Counted from the first letter of the stretch, positions 1-8,504 are shown. The stretch is 53,818 bases of DNA from Elusimicrobiaceae bacterium (GCA_017528825.1 JAFXOI010000039.1:1-53818); one strand, 5' to 3'. Numbers and translations are program-made. The notes: generated by a model not told the origin, from the letters alone.

Positions 1-741
1 GGGGTGTATTTAGTGTGCGGAGAGGGAACCGGCGGCAACAGTTGTTCAGACAATCCAAATCAAGAAAAATGCTGTAATACGGCGGCTCCGGTTTGTCAAT
101 ATTGGAATAAATCTTCTTCAAAGTGCTACACAAAGTCCTGTGAATCGGGTGTACGACATTTAGATACGAGTACTTGTCAATGTGTTTGTGACAAAACTCA
201 AGAAGATTGTGGATACAAGGAAGGTTGGTCTGTGGGGGGGTTAGGTAGTGACTGTACGTGTAATTGTGGTACCTGTGTAGATACCTACAATGGCCGGGAG
301 CCCAGAGCAGGGGATCTTTGTTATGCGAAATATCATGATGGAAATGGAAACTTCTTTTATAGAATGGGGGTCGTAACTGGGGATCCGACGTGTAATAATT
401 GCGTGCGCAATATTACTTGTGAATTCGCTGCTTTTGAATGGAAGCAGACCAGTGGCCCTCGTTATTATTGGAAAGCGGCGGCAGATGAGCAGGTGGCTCA
501 GTCGCATTCTTCTTGCAGAAGTGAAAGTGATTTAAATAAGCAACTATTTCGTGAGTATCCCACCGTTCACAATTCACAGTCAGCAGCATGTAAAGATGCT
601 GTAGGGAAGCCATCTCAGGGCGGTATAAGTAGTGAAACCTGTTGGGAAGTGTATACCTACACATGCCAACGCTCTGCTACTTCATCAACACCATGGACGC
701 AATTTGAGTATGGATATCCGCCGTGTTATCCAAACTGTTAG
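1..741 (+). CDS. Cys-rich hypothetical protein, 5' end outside window
   Basis: The reading frame is open from the first base, so the true start is probably upstream; a GTG lies at 4. The visible 246 codons carry about 25 cysteines in loosely repeated Cys-x-Cys and Cys-Cys spacings (for example CTCNCGTC), plus many Gly, Ser, Asn and aromatic residues. This suits a disulfide-rich extracellular domain. No known family or transmembrane segment is recognised in the visible part. A strong terminator 24 nt after the stop closes the transcript. It may be the C-terminal part of a long secreted or pilin-like protein, but that is a guess. Confidence 0.6.
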   Translation, partial: GVYLVCGEGTGGNSCSDNPNQEKCCNTAAPVCQYWNKSSSKCYTKSCESGVRHLDTSTCQCVCDKTQEDCGYKEGWSVGGLGSDCTCNCGTCVDTYNGREPRAGDLCYAKYHDGNGNFFYRMGVVTGDPTCNNCVRNITCEFAAFEWKQTSGPRYYWKAAADEQVAQSHSSCRSESDLNKQLFREYPTVHNSQSAACKDAVGKPSQGGISSETCWEVYTYTCQRSATSSTPWTQFEYGYPPCYPNC

Positions 742-765
742 TATAAAAGAGAGTCAAATCATTTT

Positions 766-794
766 ACACCCCCGGGTACTCCCGGGGGTGTTTT
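766..794 (+). terminator. Rho-independent terminator
   Basis: An 11-bp perfect GC-rich stem (ACACCCCCGGG / CCCGGGGGTGT) with loop TACT is followed by TTTT. It sits 24 nt after the stop of the Cys-rich gene and separates it from the histidine kinase gene. Confidence 0.9.
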
Positions 795-824
795 GCAAAA
801 AAGATATACGTTCCTAGACGGTTT

Positions 825-833
825 TGCTATAAT
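825..833 (+). promoter_or_regulatory. Extended -10 promoter of histidine kinase gene
   Basis: TGCTATAAT is an extended -10 element. The TATAAT ends 11 nt before the ATG at 845, so the predicted transcript would have only about 4 nt of leader, and no Shine-Dalgarno is visible. No convincing -35 box is seen. Confidence 0.55.
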
Positions 834-844
834 AAAAATAGCGT

Positions 845-2542
845 ATGTCTATTTTTTCCAAACTATTCAAACTATTTATTACGGTTGTTTTAATGCCGCT
901 TATTCCCATGGTTTTACTATTGGGATATTACCAGAGCCGGCAGAAGACTACCATCTTGGAAAACCACTATAATTTGGCGGAAATTGTTTCTTCCGAATTG
1001 CCTCATTATGTAACAGAGTTGGACGGACATTTAGATTTTATACCTGACTTGGCGGTGGCCTTACCGCAACAAACTGCGGTCACACAATTACTTGCCCAGG
1101 CTATGGAAAAAGACCCGCAATGGTTGTTTTTGGCAGTATTTACGCCGGAAGGGACTGAACTGACGGGTCTAGTCCGCGGTGAAAACACAAAGCCTCAATC
1201 TTCAACGGATTTAGCCCCGGCCCACGACCAAGATTTTCGTTTGCAAGCCCGTTTAACTGACGTGGATGGCAATATTCCTTCTTTGGAATTTGTGTATCCG
1301 TTGTCAAAGGGATATTGGCTGTACGGAAGGCAAACCCTGCCGGATTTATTAGACCGATTAGCCCAAATGCGTATTGGCCCGACCGGACAAATTTATTTGG
1401 CTACCAAGGAAGGAAAATTATTGACAGCACCTTATCAGGATAATCCGGAAATAGCACCTTTGCAGTTGCAACAACAATTTCAGGCTAAAACTCCGTTAAT
1501 TTTTAAGCTCAAAGGAAAAGAAGGCAAATTTGTGGGGGCGGTTTCGTCCGAGCCGCGTTTGGGTATATACACCGTTGTGTTGCAACCTAGGTCAGAGGCC
1601 TTTCGCAGTTTATATTTTTCCTACTTGGTGCTGATTTTATTTGTGTTGACAATTGCTATGTTGTCTTACTTTGGGGCATTGGCATTTTCGCGCAGTTTGG
1701 GAGAACCTATCGCACAACTTATTCAAGGAGCGCAAGCCGTTAGCCGCGGAGATTTGGACCACCGGGTGCGAGAAGACGTGGGGTGGGGGGAATTTCAAGA
1801 GTTGATAGCATCTTTTAATAAGATGACAGCTGATTTGAAAGATTATCAGGCCTTGCAACTTAAAAATCAGGTTAGCGAAATGAAGGAACAAGTGTTCCGT
1901 GCCGTGGCGCATGATTTACGCGCACCGCTAGTGGGGTTGCAAGGGTATATTTATTTGCTTTCCAGCGGTCAGGTTAGTGAACAGGAACAGCGGGAATATC
2001 TGTCTCGCATGATGGAGGCGGCGCAAAACTTATCTTCTTTGCTCGAAGATGTGCTGGCTGTTTCGCGGGTGGAGGCCGGAGTTGCTTTGCCTAAGCGGCA
2101 AACGATAGAAGTGGAACCTTTATTGCAAAGTGTTCTGCACGCGCAGTTACCCTCGGCCCAAAACAAGAACTTGGAAGTAAGTTGCGAGGTGCCCGCCGCC
2201 CTTACGGTCTATGCAGACCTCAAATTATTACGGCGCATTATTAGCAATTTATTGTCTAATGCCATTAAATTTACCGAGCACGGTTTTATCAAAATAAAAG
2301 CTTGGCAAGAGGACAACAATGTCTATATTTCGTTGCAAGACAGCGGGATTGGAATGACGGAAGAACAATGTCAAACAATTTTTGATAAATATCACCAAGT
2401 AAATGCCCGCACAGAAGGGTATGGACTGGGATTATTTATCAGCCGCCAGCTGGCTCAGGCCCATGGGGGAGATTTGACTGTTCAATCGGTATTGAACCAA
2501 GGAAGTACCTTTATGCTACGGTTGCCGCAGGAGGGAAAATGA
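845..2542 (+). CDS. Membrane sensor histidine kinase
   Basis: A 565-aa protein. It has an N-terminal transmembrane helix (about residues 8-28), a periplasmic sensor region of some 220 residues, a second helix (about 258-282), a HAMP linker, then a HisKA dimerisation domain with the phospho-acceptor His in FRAVAHDLRAP (about residue 355). An HATPase_c domain follows with N box (NLLSNAIKF), G1 box (DSGIGM) and G2 box (YGLGLF). All kinase motifs look intact. The sensor region resembles extracellular Cache/PAS-type folds in size, but no ligand can be assigned. No response regulator is adjacent, so it is an orphan in this window. The next gene overlaps its stop by 4 nt, implying co-translation. 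Confidence 0.93.
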   Translation: MSIFSKLFKLFITVVLMPLIPMVLLLGYYQSRQKTTILENHYNLAEIVSSELPHYVTELDGHLDFIPDLAVALPQQTAVTQLLAQAMEKDPQWLFLAVFTPEGTELTGLVRGENTKPQSSTDLAPAHDQDFRLQARLTDVDGNIPSLEFVYPLSKGYWLYGRQTLPDLLDRLAQMRIGPTGQIYLATKEGKLLTAPYQDNPEIAPLQLQQQFQAKTPLIFKLKGKEGKFVGAVSSEPRLGIYTVVLQPRSEAFRSLYFSYLVLILFVLTIAMLSYFGALAFSRSLGEPIAQLIQGAQAVSRGDLDHRVREDVGWGEFQELIASFNKMTADLKDYQALQLKNQVSEMKEQVFRAVAHDLRAPLVGLQGYIYLLSSGQVSEQEQREYLSRMMEAAQNLSSLLEDVLAVSRVEAGVALPKRQTIEVEPLLQSVLHAQLPSAQNKNLEVSCEVPAALTVYADLKLLRRIISNLLSNAIKFTEHGFIKIKAWQEDNNVYISLQDSGIGMTEEQCQTIFDKYHQVNARTEGYGLGLFISRQLAQAHGGDLTVQSVLNQGSTFMLRLPQEGK

Positions 2543-3246
2543 TTGTTTTTTGGCGATTATTATTAGCTTATTATTTATGTACGGTATTGTTTTATAACCG
2601 TCGTTTCTTTACGTGGCGGGGGAAAAATCCCATTTGTGCCTATTTATTGCAGGGGCTTATATTTGGGGCAATGGCTGCGCTGTTGTGTGCTCCGTATTTG
2701 GAAATGGATTGGCGTTTGGCGGAAAATTGGCTTTTGCCCGGCTGGAGCGCAGTAGCTATATTAACCGGCGTATATGTAATCATCAACCGCTTGTTGGTGC
2801 GCCGTGCTCAGCAAACAAAAGGATACACGGGTACATTTGTCATGCATGAAGTGGCGATGTGGGCCGCTGTTTTGGCGTGCTCTCCTTCGCTTACGCTCTA
2901 TTACACCGGTAACTGGATGTCAGAACCGCTGACGGTATCTTGTGTGGCACTGCTCATAGTGACTAAAGTATTTAGCATCTTTATTTACCGCATGGAACAG
3001 GATTTATATGGGCGCGAATTCCCTACGATAGACGAAAGTTTTGTTACCATGTTGATGCGGATGATTTTCTTTTTGATGGCGCTGTTGCCGGGGTGGCGGT
3101 GGCTGGTGTGGATGCTTATTTGGGGATGGGCCTGTTGGGTGGCGCGTAAAAACCGTTTAATGGATTTGTCTAATTTTGCGTTTTATTTCAGTATATTGGG
3201 TACGGTGGCAGTTGGGTTTTTAGTACGCTGTAGCTGGTATTGGTGA
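2539..3246 (+). CDS. Polytopic membrane protein (DUF3307-like?)
   Basis: A 235-aa, very hydrophobic protein with about six to seven predicted membrane helices and many Trp and Tyr residues. Its ATG overlaps the histidine kinase stop (ATGA) and the exonuclease gene starts 3 nt after it, so the three form one operon. The layout of the first helix (LLLAYYLCTVLFYNRR) and a later KGYTGTFVMHE segment recalls DUF3307 membrane proteins, but the family's usual acidic motif is not clear. It could serve as a partner of the kinase. Function unknown. Confidence 0.75.
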   Translation: MIVFWRLLLAYYLCTVLFYNRRFFTWRGKNPICAYLLQGLIFGAMAALLCAPYLEMDWRLAENWLLPGWSAVAILTGVYVIINRLLVRRAQQTKGYTGTFVMHEVAMWAAVLACSPSLTLYYTGNWMSEPLTVSCVALLIVTKVFSIFIYRMEQDLYGREFPTIDESFVTMLMRMIFFLMALLPGWRWLVWMLIWGWACWVARKNRLMDLSNFAFYFSILGTVAVGFLVRCSWYW

Positions 3247-3249
3247 GAT

Positions 3250-3867
3250 ATGACCCCGATAGAAAATATCAAATTTGCTTGTTTGGATACCGAAACCACC
3301 GGTTTATGTGCCGCGGCCGGCGGTAAAATTTGCGAGATTGCCGTATCGGTCAGCCAAAACGGTCAGAAATTGGAAGAATTTTCTACCTTGCTTAATCCGC
3401 AAATGCCTATGCATCCGGACGTGATTGCTATTCACGGTATTACTAATGAAATGGTGGCAGGTGCTCCTGTTTTTGCAGATATCGTTCCGCAACTACTGGG
3501 GCTGTTAGAGGGTTGCGTTTTGGTGGCACATAATGCAGATTTTGATTTAGGTTTTTTGCGGCAGGAAATGCAAAATTGTGGACTGCGCTTTCCGGAATAT
3601 CCGGTACTGGATACCTTGAAATTAGCGCGCAAAAACGGGAAATTTGAGCGCAATAAACTGGGGGTTATTGCCCAAACCTTGGGTATTTCTGCCGACGGAG
3701 CACACCGTGCCATGGCCGATGTGCGCATGACGGAAAAGATTTTGTATTGTTTTTTGCAAGATTTTATGAAAGAGGGCGTGAGAACTTGGGAGGAACTGGC
3801 TCAGTACCAGTTTAAGCGCCATGAAGCGGTGGTGCTTGGTTCCACGGTCTTTTCGTCAAAGAAGTAA
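3250..3867 (+). CDS. DnaQ-family 3'-5' exonuclease (Pol III epsilon-like)
   Basis: A 205-aa DEDDh exonuclease. Exo I is DTETTG (D13, E15), Exo II is HNADFDLGFL, and Exo III is HRAMADVRMT with the final His/Asp pair, so all catalytic residues are present. It should remove nucleotides from 3' ends of DNA, either as a proofreading subunit or as a stand-alone nuclease. It lacks the longer C-terminal tail of E. coli epsilon that binds the polymerase, so stand-alone or PolC-type partner use cannot be decided. It is the last gene of the three-gene group with the histidine kinase. Confidence 0.9.
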   Translation: MTPIENIKFACLDTETTGLCAAAGGKICEIAVSVSQNGQKLEEFSTLLNPQMPMHPDVIAIHGITNEMVAGAPVFADIVPQLLGLLEGCVLVAHNADFDLGFLRQEMQNCGLRFPEYPVLDTLKLARKNGKFERNKLGVIAQTLGISADGAHRAMADVRMTEKILYCFLQDFMKEGVRTWEELAQYQFKRHEAVVLGSTVFSSKK

Positions 3868-3927
3868 CTTTTCTATAATATATAAAAGGAAATTTGGATA
3901 CCGCACAACGGTAAAAAGGAGATATTT

Positions 3928-5475
3928 ATGAAGAAAGTAGTTTTGATTATTCGCGACGGATGGGGAAATGCCAAAGCAGGCAAGTATAATGCTGTCAGCC
4001 ATGCCAATACTCCCAATATGGATAAGTATTTAGCTCAGTGGCCGCATACGGAAATTGAGGCCTCCGGTGAGCAAGTGGGATTGCCGGCAGGGTATATGGG
4101 ATCTTCGGAAGTAGGACATTTGAATATGGGCGCAGGGCGCATTGTGGTACAAGAACTCAAACGCTTAAAAGATACTATTGAAGACGGCTCTTTATTTAAG
4201 TCCGCTCCGTTCGCTGCCGCGATTGATAATTGCTTGAAAAATAACAAGGCCTTGCATTTAATGGGACTGGTACAAGATGAAGGTGTTCACGCGCACCAAG
4301 ACCATTTGTTTGCGATTGTTAAATATGCCGCGCAAAAAGGCGTGAAACAAATTTGGGTACATTTCTTTTCAGACGGCCGCGATACACCGCCGAAATCTTC
4401 CGTTGGATTTATTCGCCAAACCGAAGACGTGCTTAAAGAATGCGGCGTAGGTAAAATAGCCACCATTCAAGGGCGTTACTATGCCATGGACCGCAGTGAA
4501 AACTGGGCCCTGACAGACCAAGCCTACAATTTAATTGTACACGCCCAAGGCGCACACGCCGCCACCGCTGAAGAAGCGGTGAAAACCGATTATGAAACCT
4601 TGAAAACCCCGGACGGCGGCCCCATGGTGGATGAATATATCCCGCCGACCGTATTGGGCGATTATAAAGGAATGACCGAAGGCGACAGCGTGATTTTCTT
4701 TAATTTCCGCCAAGACCGCGCTATTCAACTGACGAAAGCCTTTATTGATGAGGCTTATGCCGGACATATTAACCGCGTGCCGTGCGTATATTGCGGGCTG
4801 ACAAAATACTATGATTCCTTCCCGTACAATGCGCTGCCTTCCATGACAGATGGCGGCGGTATGGACCATTTGCTCGGACAAGTGATTTCTGATGCCGGAC
4901 TGAAACAATTGCGCCTAGCCGAAACGCAAAAATTCAAACACGTTACTTCGTTCTTTAACGGGAAACAAATTCAGCCGTATCCCGGCGAGGACCGCATTGA
5001 AATCAAAGGACGTTTTGATCCGGCTACTTTTGCCGAGCATCCGGAAATGGAAGCCTACCGCGTAGCCGAAGAAGCCGTCAAACAAATTGATAGCGAAAAG
5101 TATGATTTTATCGTTATCAATTTTGCCAATGGCGATATGGTGGGGCACACCGGCAATTTTAATTCTGTGGTCAAAGCCATTGGAGTGGTGGACGAGTGCG
5201 TCGGACAAGTGACGGAAAAAGCCTTGTCTAAAGGATATGCGGTGATGATTACTGCCGACCATGGAAACGCCGAAGAAATGTGGGACGAAAAAATCAATAT
5301 GCCCAAAACCGCGCACACTACCAATTTGGTAGATTTTGTGTATATTAACCCGGATGAGGCGCATGCCAAAATGGCCGCCACCGGCAATTTGGGTGATATC
5401 GCGGTAACGGTATTAGACGTCATGGGGCTTGAAAAACCCGTTGATATGACTGCCAAGAGTCTGATTGAGAAATAG
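3928..5475 (+). CDS. gpmI: 2,3-bisphosphoglycerate-independent phosphoglycerate mutase
   Basis: A 515-aa cytosolic glycolytic enzyme that interconverts 3- and 2-phosphoglycerate through a phosphoserine intermediate with two Mn ions. Visible motifs are the N-terminal metal Asp in IRDGWG (D10), the catalytic Ser in GSSEVGHLN (S60), the FFSDGRDTPP substrate loop, NFRQDRA, NFANGDMVGHTG and TADHGNAE metal-binding motifs. Length matches the family. AAGGAG lies 7 nt before the ATG. It is monocistronic, closed by a hairpin terminator shared with the convergent pilin gene. Confidence 0.98.
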   Translation: MKKVVLIIRDGWGNAKAGKYNAVSHANTPNMDKYLAQWPHTEIEASGEQVGLPAGYMGSSEVGHLNMGAGRIVVQELKRLKDTIEDGSLFKSAPFAAAIDNCLKNNKALHLMGLVQDEGVHAHQDHLFAIVKYAAQKGVKQIWVHFFSDGRDTPPKSSVGFIRQTEDVLKECGVGKIATIQGRYYAMDRSENWALTDQAYNLIVHAQGAHAATAEEAVKTDYETLKTPDGGPMVDEYIPPTVLGDYKGMTEGDSVIFFNFRQDRAIQLTKAFIDEAYAGHINRVPCVYCGLTKYYDSFPYNALPSMTDGGGMDHLLGQVISDAGLKQLRLAETQKFKHVTSFFNGKQIQPYPGEDRIEIKGRFDPATFAEHPEMEAYRVAEEAVKQIDSEKYDFIVINFANGDMVGHTGNFNSVVKAIGVVDECVGQVTEKALSKGYAVMITADHGNAEEMWDEKINMPKTAHTTNLVDFVYINPDEAHAKMAATGNLGDIAVTVLDVMGLEKPVDMTAKSLIEK

Positions 5476-5491
5476 AAATTATAAGTATAAA

Positions 5492-5524
5492 AATCCCCGT
5501 TTCGTATATTGCGAAACGGGGATT
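5492..5524. terminator. Bidirectional terminator between gpmI and pilin gene
   Basis: A 13-bp perfect inverted repeat (AATCCCCGTTTCG / CGAAACGGGGATT) with a 7-nt loop is flanked by A-rich sequence on the left and TTAAAATTTT on the right, so it can stop transcription from both sides. Confidence 0.88.
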
Positions 5525-5540
5525 AAAATTTTAACAAATT

Positions 5541-6107
5541 TTACATCTCATAAAATTTATCGTAAGCAGAACTCTTAATTGGTTCTGTGTTAGAAAACAT
5601 TTTGCAGAAGCCTTTGTTAATCCCGTCACTATCATTGTGTGCTAAGCAAAGAAGTTGTTTACTGTATTTCTTGTCTATTCCTGTATACACGGGATCATTG
5701 AGAAATGCAAATCCAGAACCTGCATAAGGACCTTTTGAGAAACGACCTAGTATCCAGTAACCTCTATACTGGTCACAGTATATTCCCACGCTAAAGTTGT
5801 CATTTCCTCTACCATTTATTCTGCCATACCCATCCCAAAATACGATGGTGGAATTATTGAGTTCTGTTGGTAGAGCTCCATCTAAACTGGTATCAATTGC
5901 AGCAAAAGAAGTAGCACAAGTTGCGTTGTCGTCATAATATATCTGATGTTCTTCCCCAATTCTTCTTGTGAGAAGTTGCAGATTAGCGGCTTTGCTTTTC
6001 CATATTGCTTTCTCATACTGTGGTAGGGCAATGGCTGATAAAAGGCCAATGATAAGAACGACTACTAATAATTCTATTAGCGTGAAGGCCTGTTTGTTGT
6101 GTTTCAT
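5541..6107 (-). CDS. Type IV pilin-like protein (prepilin N-terminus)
   Basis: 188 aa from the ATG at 6107, which has a good GGAG site 6-9 nt upstream; a longer in-frame extension has no such site. The N-terminus MKHNKQ-AFTLIELLVV fits class III prepilin signals: short basic leader, cleavage before Phe, Glu at mature position 5, then one hydrophobic helix ending IALPQY. Residue -1 is Ala, not the usual Gly. The mature domain has paired cysteines (CDQY, CATS, CLAHN, CKMF) typical of minor pilins. The gene has a long structured leader (6135-6322) and converges on gpmI. It may be a pilus or type II secretion pseudopilin; no assembly genes are nearby. Confidence 0.9.
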   Translation of the reverse strand: MKHNKQAFTLIELLVVVLIIGLLSAIALPQYEKAIWKSKAANLQLLTRRIGEEHQIYYDDNATCATSFAAIDTSLDGALPTELNNSTIVFWDGYGRINGRGNDNFSVGIYCDQYRGYWILGRFSKGPYAGSGFAFLNDPVYTGIDKKYSKQLLCLAHNDSDGINKGFCKMFSNTEPIKSSAYDKFYEM

Positions 6108-6134
6108 AATTTTCTCCTTTCTGTTACGAAACCC

Positions 6135-6322
6135 AACAAAAACGGCTGCATTGTTTGCGTGCTTATCACAGTCCACAAATAAAACAGCCGTAGTTTATTA
6201 TTTTTTCAAATAATAAACATTCGGCACAAAACAGCGGGTTTCGAAGGCCCGCTATTTTGTACCTCAAACAGGCTGTTCTTGGCGTGATAAGCCCCCTTGC
6301 GGGTACTCCGTTTCTGCAACGG
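6135..6322 (-). ncRNA. Structured leader RNA, copy C (P1 + outer arm + U-run)
   Basis: Read on the minus strand in RNA order: hairpin 1 (6318-6322/6308-6312), short hairpin 2 (6301-6303/6294-6296), a 9-bp P1 stem (6284-6292 with 6161-6169) enclosing a 13-bp hairpin with one G-U pair (6248-6260/6226-6238) and an 8-bp hairpin (6211-6218/6193-6200). The internal arm ACGGCTG (6185-6191) can pair with CAGCCGT (6142-6148), which lies 12 nt beyond P1 and runs straight into a U-run. The pilin ATG is about 28 nt further on. The same layout occurs at 21259-21404 and 42032-42183. The pairing is seen by eye; function as riboswitch, attenuator or sRNA is inference. Confidence 0.6.
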
Positions 6323-6387
6323 TTCCAAAAACAGATTCAAATTTTAACTACATTCCTAGTATAACAAATTTTGTATCTTACTTTTTA

Positions 6388-6393
6388 TATAAT
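6388..6393 (+). promoter_or_regulatory. -10 box of DUF167 gene, leaderless
   Basis: TATAAT ends 6 nt before the ATG at 6400, putting the expected transcription start at or next to the start codon. No Shine-Dalgarno is present. Confidence 0.5.
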
Positions 6394-6399
6394 ACCTGT

Positions 6400-6627
6400 A
6401 TGGAAACCTATCTTAAAGTAAAAGTACACGCGGATGAAAAGAAGGAAAAATTAGTCCAAAAATCTGCCGATACTTTCGAAATCTGGGTCAAAGCCCCTGC
6501 CGAGCGCGGACAAGCCAATGCCGCGGTGCGCAGCGCGTTAGCGGCGCATTTGGGCCTGCCGGAAAATAAGCTGTCTCTTATCAAGGGCGCCACTTCGCCC
6601 GCCAAAATTTTCCTACTGCGCAAATAA
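6400..6627 (+). CDS. DUF167 / YggU-family small protein
   Basis: A 75-aa protein matching the YggU (UPF0235/DUF167) fold: N-terminal KVKVHADEKK strand, central VKAPAERGQANAAV motif, and C-terminal LIKGATSPAKIFLL. These are the conserved family positions (Ala-Pro, Gly-x-Ala-Asn, Gly-x-x-Ser/Thr-x-x-Lys). The family is widespread and of unknown biochemical role. The gene is single, between a divergent pilin leader and the ribosomal operon, and its start codon lies directly after a -10 box. Confidence 0.88.
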   Translation: METYLKVKVHADEKKEKLVQKSADTFEIWVKAPAERGQANAAVRSALAAHLGLPENKLSLIKGATSPAKIFLLRK

Positions 6628-6628
6628 G

Positions 6629-6659
6629 TTGCATCGTAACCCCCAAAATTTGTTATAAT
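6629..6659 (+). promoter_or_regulatory. Promoter of rpsF-ssb-rpsR-rplI operon
   Basis: TTGCAT, a 19-nt spacer and TATAAT with an extended TGT element. The predicted start near 6666 gives a GC-rich leader of about 130 nt before rpsF. In many bacteria that leader binds the S6:S18 complex for autoregulation. The leader here has paired G+C-rich segments, but the specific S6:S18 motif could not be confirmed by eye. Confidence 0.55.
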
Positions 6660-6794
6660 ATCTACAAGGAAAGAATCGCCCGGGCCGCAGGTGAGTTAGT
6701 GCCCAAAAGAGATTCAATAAAACCCACGCGAGGCGCAGTAAGGCCTTGTGAGGTTTTTTGTCTGAAAAATCAGAGAAGAAAAAAGTATAAAACT

Positions 6795-7112
6795 ATGAGA
6801 ACCTACGAAACAGTAACTATTGTAAAACCGCAACTTTCCGACACGGAAGTAGCGACTTTCGTGACCAATGCTAAAGAATTGGTCGCCAAACATGGTGGCG
6901 AAGTCACCAGTGAAGAAAAATTGGGCAGAAGAAAATTTACCCACGAAGTAAATCACGTGCGGGATGGCTTCTACCTCTATTTGAAATTTAAAGCCCAGCC
7001 GGAATTTGTAAAGGTATGGGAAGACACCATGAAACTCAACGAACAAGTGTTGCGCTCCATGGTCATGTTGGCTACTGAAGTCAAAGCCAAACCGGCCGCG
7101 GTGGCCAAATAA
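6795..7112 (+). CDS. rpsF: 30S ribosomal protein S6
   Basis: 105 aa from the ATG at 6795 (MRTYETVTIVKPQLSD), the canonical S6 N-terminus; a longer in-frame extension is part of the leader. Conserved S6 features are the YETV strand, GRRKFTHEV and the DGFYLYLKF strand, followed by a basic, Ala-rich tail. S6 binds S18 and 16S rRNA in the platform of the small subunit. First gene of the rpsF-ssb-rpsR-rplI operon. The Shine-Dalgarno is weak (an A/G-rich tract), consistent with control in the leader. Confidence 0.96.
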   Translation: MRTYETVTIVKPQLSDTEVATFVTNAKELVAKHGGEVTSEEKLGRRKFTHEVNHVRDGFYLYLKFKAQPEFVKVWEDTMKLNEQVLRSMVMLATEVKAKPAAVAK

Positions 7113-7121
7113 GGCGTGTGT

Positions 7122-7580
7122 ATGGCAGGCCAAATTAAATTACCGGAACAGAACCAAGTCTTAGTGGCGGGCCGCTTAACGCGGGACCCCAATGTAGCCT
7201 TTACCCAAAAAGGGCAGGCTGTGTGCCGCTTTGACGTGGCTGTTAACCGCCGTTATTTAGACCAAGCCAGCAATGAATGGAAAGATGATACCGTGTATGT
7301 GCCCGTGGTAGTATGGGGCCAAGCTGCCGAACGTGCCAAGGACCGCTTGAAAAAGGGGACTCCGGTGTACGTAGAAGGCCGCTTGACAACCAGCGAATAT
7401 ACCGATAAAGCCACCGGTCAAACACGCCGTTCTTTGCAAATTACCTGCCGTCGGTTGCAAATTTTGGAAAGCAACTTTGCCGGCGGTGCGTCTGACTATG
7501 CCGCTCAACCGGCTGCCAAAGACGATGTACCTTCCGTAGATGTGGATCAACCCGTCATGGAAGATGATGTGCCATTTTAA
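7122..7580 (+). CDS. ssb: Single-stranded DNA-binding protein
   Basis: 152 aa from ATG 7122 (GTG 7116 is also in frame; ATG is preferred because AAGGCG lies about 5 nt upstream). The N-terminal OB fold shows NQVLVAGRLTRDP, FDVAVNRRY and VPVVVWGQ, the last a standard SSB signature. A short variable linker leads to the acidic C-terminal tip EDDVPF, which recruits replication and repair enzymes. Located between the genes for S6 and S18, the usual bacterial order. Confidence 0.96.
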   Translation: MAGQIKLPEQNQVLVAGRLTRDPNVAFTQKGQAVCRFDVAVNRRYLDQASNEWKDDTVYVPVVVWGQAAERAKDRLKKGTPVYVEGRLTTSEYTDKATGQTRRSLQITCRRLQILESNFAGGASDYAAQPAAKDDVPSVDVDQPVMEDDVPF

Positions 7581-7606
7581 ATTTAACAAATAAGAGGGAA
7601 GTAAAA

Positions 7607-7921
7607 ATGTCCGAAGAAATTAAAACTACAGAAACTACCGCCGCTGCTCCGGCCGCGGCTGCCAGACCGGAAAGACCGGCCCGTCCGTTTGCTAAAAAAC
7701 GCTTTGAAAGCCGCCGCAAAGTATGCAAAGTTTGCGCGGAAAAAATTGACAACATTGATTACAAAAATTTCCAATTCGTCAAATCTTTCACCATGGACAG
7801 CGGGAAAATTCTCTCCCGCCGCATTACCGGCACCTGTGCCAAGCATCAACGCCAAATTACCAAAGCTATTAAACGTGACCGCAATTTGGCTATCTTGCCG
7901 TATTCGTTGCCGAAGAAATAA
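7607..7921 (+). CDS. rpsR: 30S ribosomal protein S18
   Basis: 104 aa. A disordered Ala/Pro/Thr-rich N-terminal extension of about 28 residues precedes the conserved S18 core with CKVCAEK and GTCAKHQRQITKAIKRDRNLAILPY. The two Cys pairs (CxxC and C...H) would allow zinc binding as in S18 of the C+ type. GAGGGAAG lies 5-12 nt before the ATG. Partner of S6 from the same operon. Confidence 0.96.
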   Translation: MSEEIKTTETTAAAPAAAARPERPARPFAKKRFESRRKVCKVCAEKIDNIDYKNFQFVKSFTMDSGKILSRRITGTCAKHQRQITKAIKRDRNLAILPYSLPKK

Positions 7922-7941
7922 GTGTTTAGGGAGAATTTGAA

Positions 7942-8439
7942 ATGAAAGTTATTTTAAGAGAAAACGTAAAAAATTTAGGCATGGCCGGTGATATTGTAGA
8001 AGTAAAAACCGGTTACGCTCGTAATTTCTTGTTGCCGCAAGGTATGGCCGAAGTAGCCACCGAAGGCACTATTAAAAATTGGCAATTAGGCGCAGAACGC
8101 CGTGCCAAAAAAATCGAAGCCGAACTCAAAGAAGCCCGTGCCATTGCTGAAAAATTGGAAGGCGTCGTGTTGCCTTTTACTAAAACTGTCAACAGCGACG
8201 GTGTAGTATTCGGTTCCGTTAACAAAGCCGATATTTACAAAGCCTTGATTGCTTTAGGGCATAAAATTGCCAAAGACAGCATTGAGCTGAATATGCCGGT
8301 AAAGGCTTTGGGCGAAACGGAAGTGGGTATCTATTTGAAACCGACCGTTACTGCCAAAATTAAAGTGAAAATTGAAGCTTTAACTGAAGTGGAAACGAAA
8401 ATCCCCGATGCTAAAGCTGAAACGGCTCAAGCCAAATAA
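7942..8439 (+). CDS. rplI: 50S ribosomal protein L9
   Basis: 165 aa. The N-terminal RNA-binding domain has the family signature (VKNLGMAGDIVEVKTGYARNF), followed by the long connecting helix (KKIEAELKEARAIAEKLEG) and the C-terminal domain with GVVFGSVNKADI. It ends in an Ala/Lys/Glu-rich tail slightly longer than usual. GGGAG precedes the ATG. It closes the operon; a hairpin trailer and terminator follow. Confidence 0.96.
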   Translation: MKVILRENVKNLGMAGDIVEVKTGYARNFLLPQGMAEVATEGTIKNWQLGAERRAKKIEAELKEARAIAEKLEGVVLPFTKTVNSDGVVFGSVNKADIYKALIALGHKIAKDSIELNMPVKALGETEVGIYLKPTVTAKIKVKIEALTEVETKIPDAKAETAQAK

Positions 8440-8459
8440 TAGTTAATTAATTCACGCAA

Positions 8460-8478
8460 GGTGTCAGGTCGTGACACC
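8460..8478 (+). other. Hairpin in rplI trailer
   Basis: A 7-bp perfect stem (GGTGTCA / TGACACC) with loop GGTCG, followed by a short GAGA/TCTC stem, lies between the rplI stop and the operon terminator. No known RNA family was recognised. It may belong to the 3' UTR or be a small processed RNA. Confidence 0.35.
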
Positions 8479-8504
8479 GGTAGGGCCGAGAGGTTCTCTG
8501 ATTT

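Noticed and set aside
4915-5456. Long minus-strand frames inside gpmI
   Set aside because: Shadows of a fully conserved enzyme gene; no ribosome site or family match.
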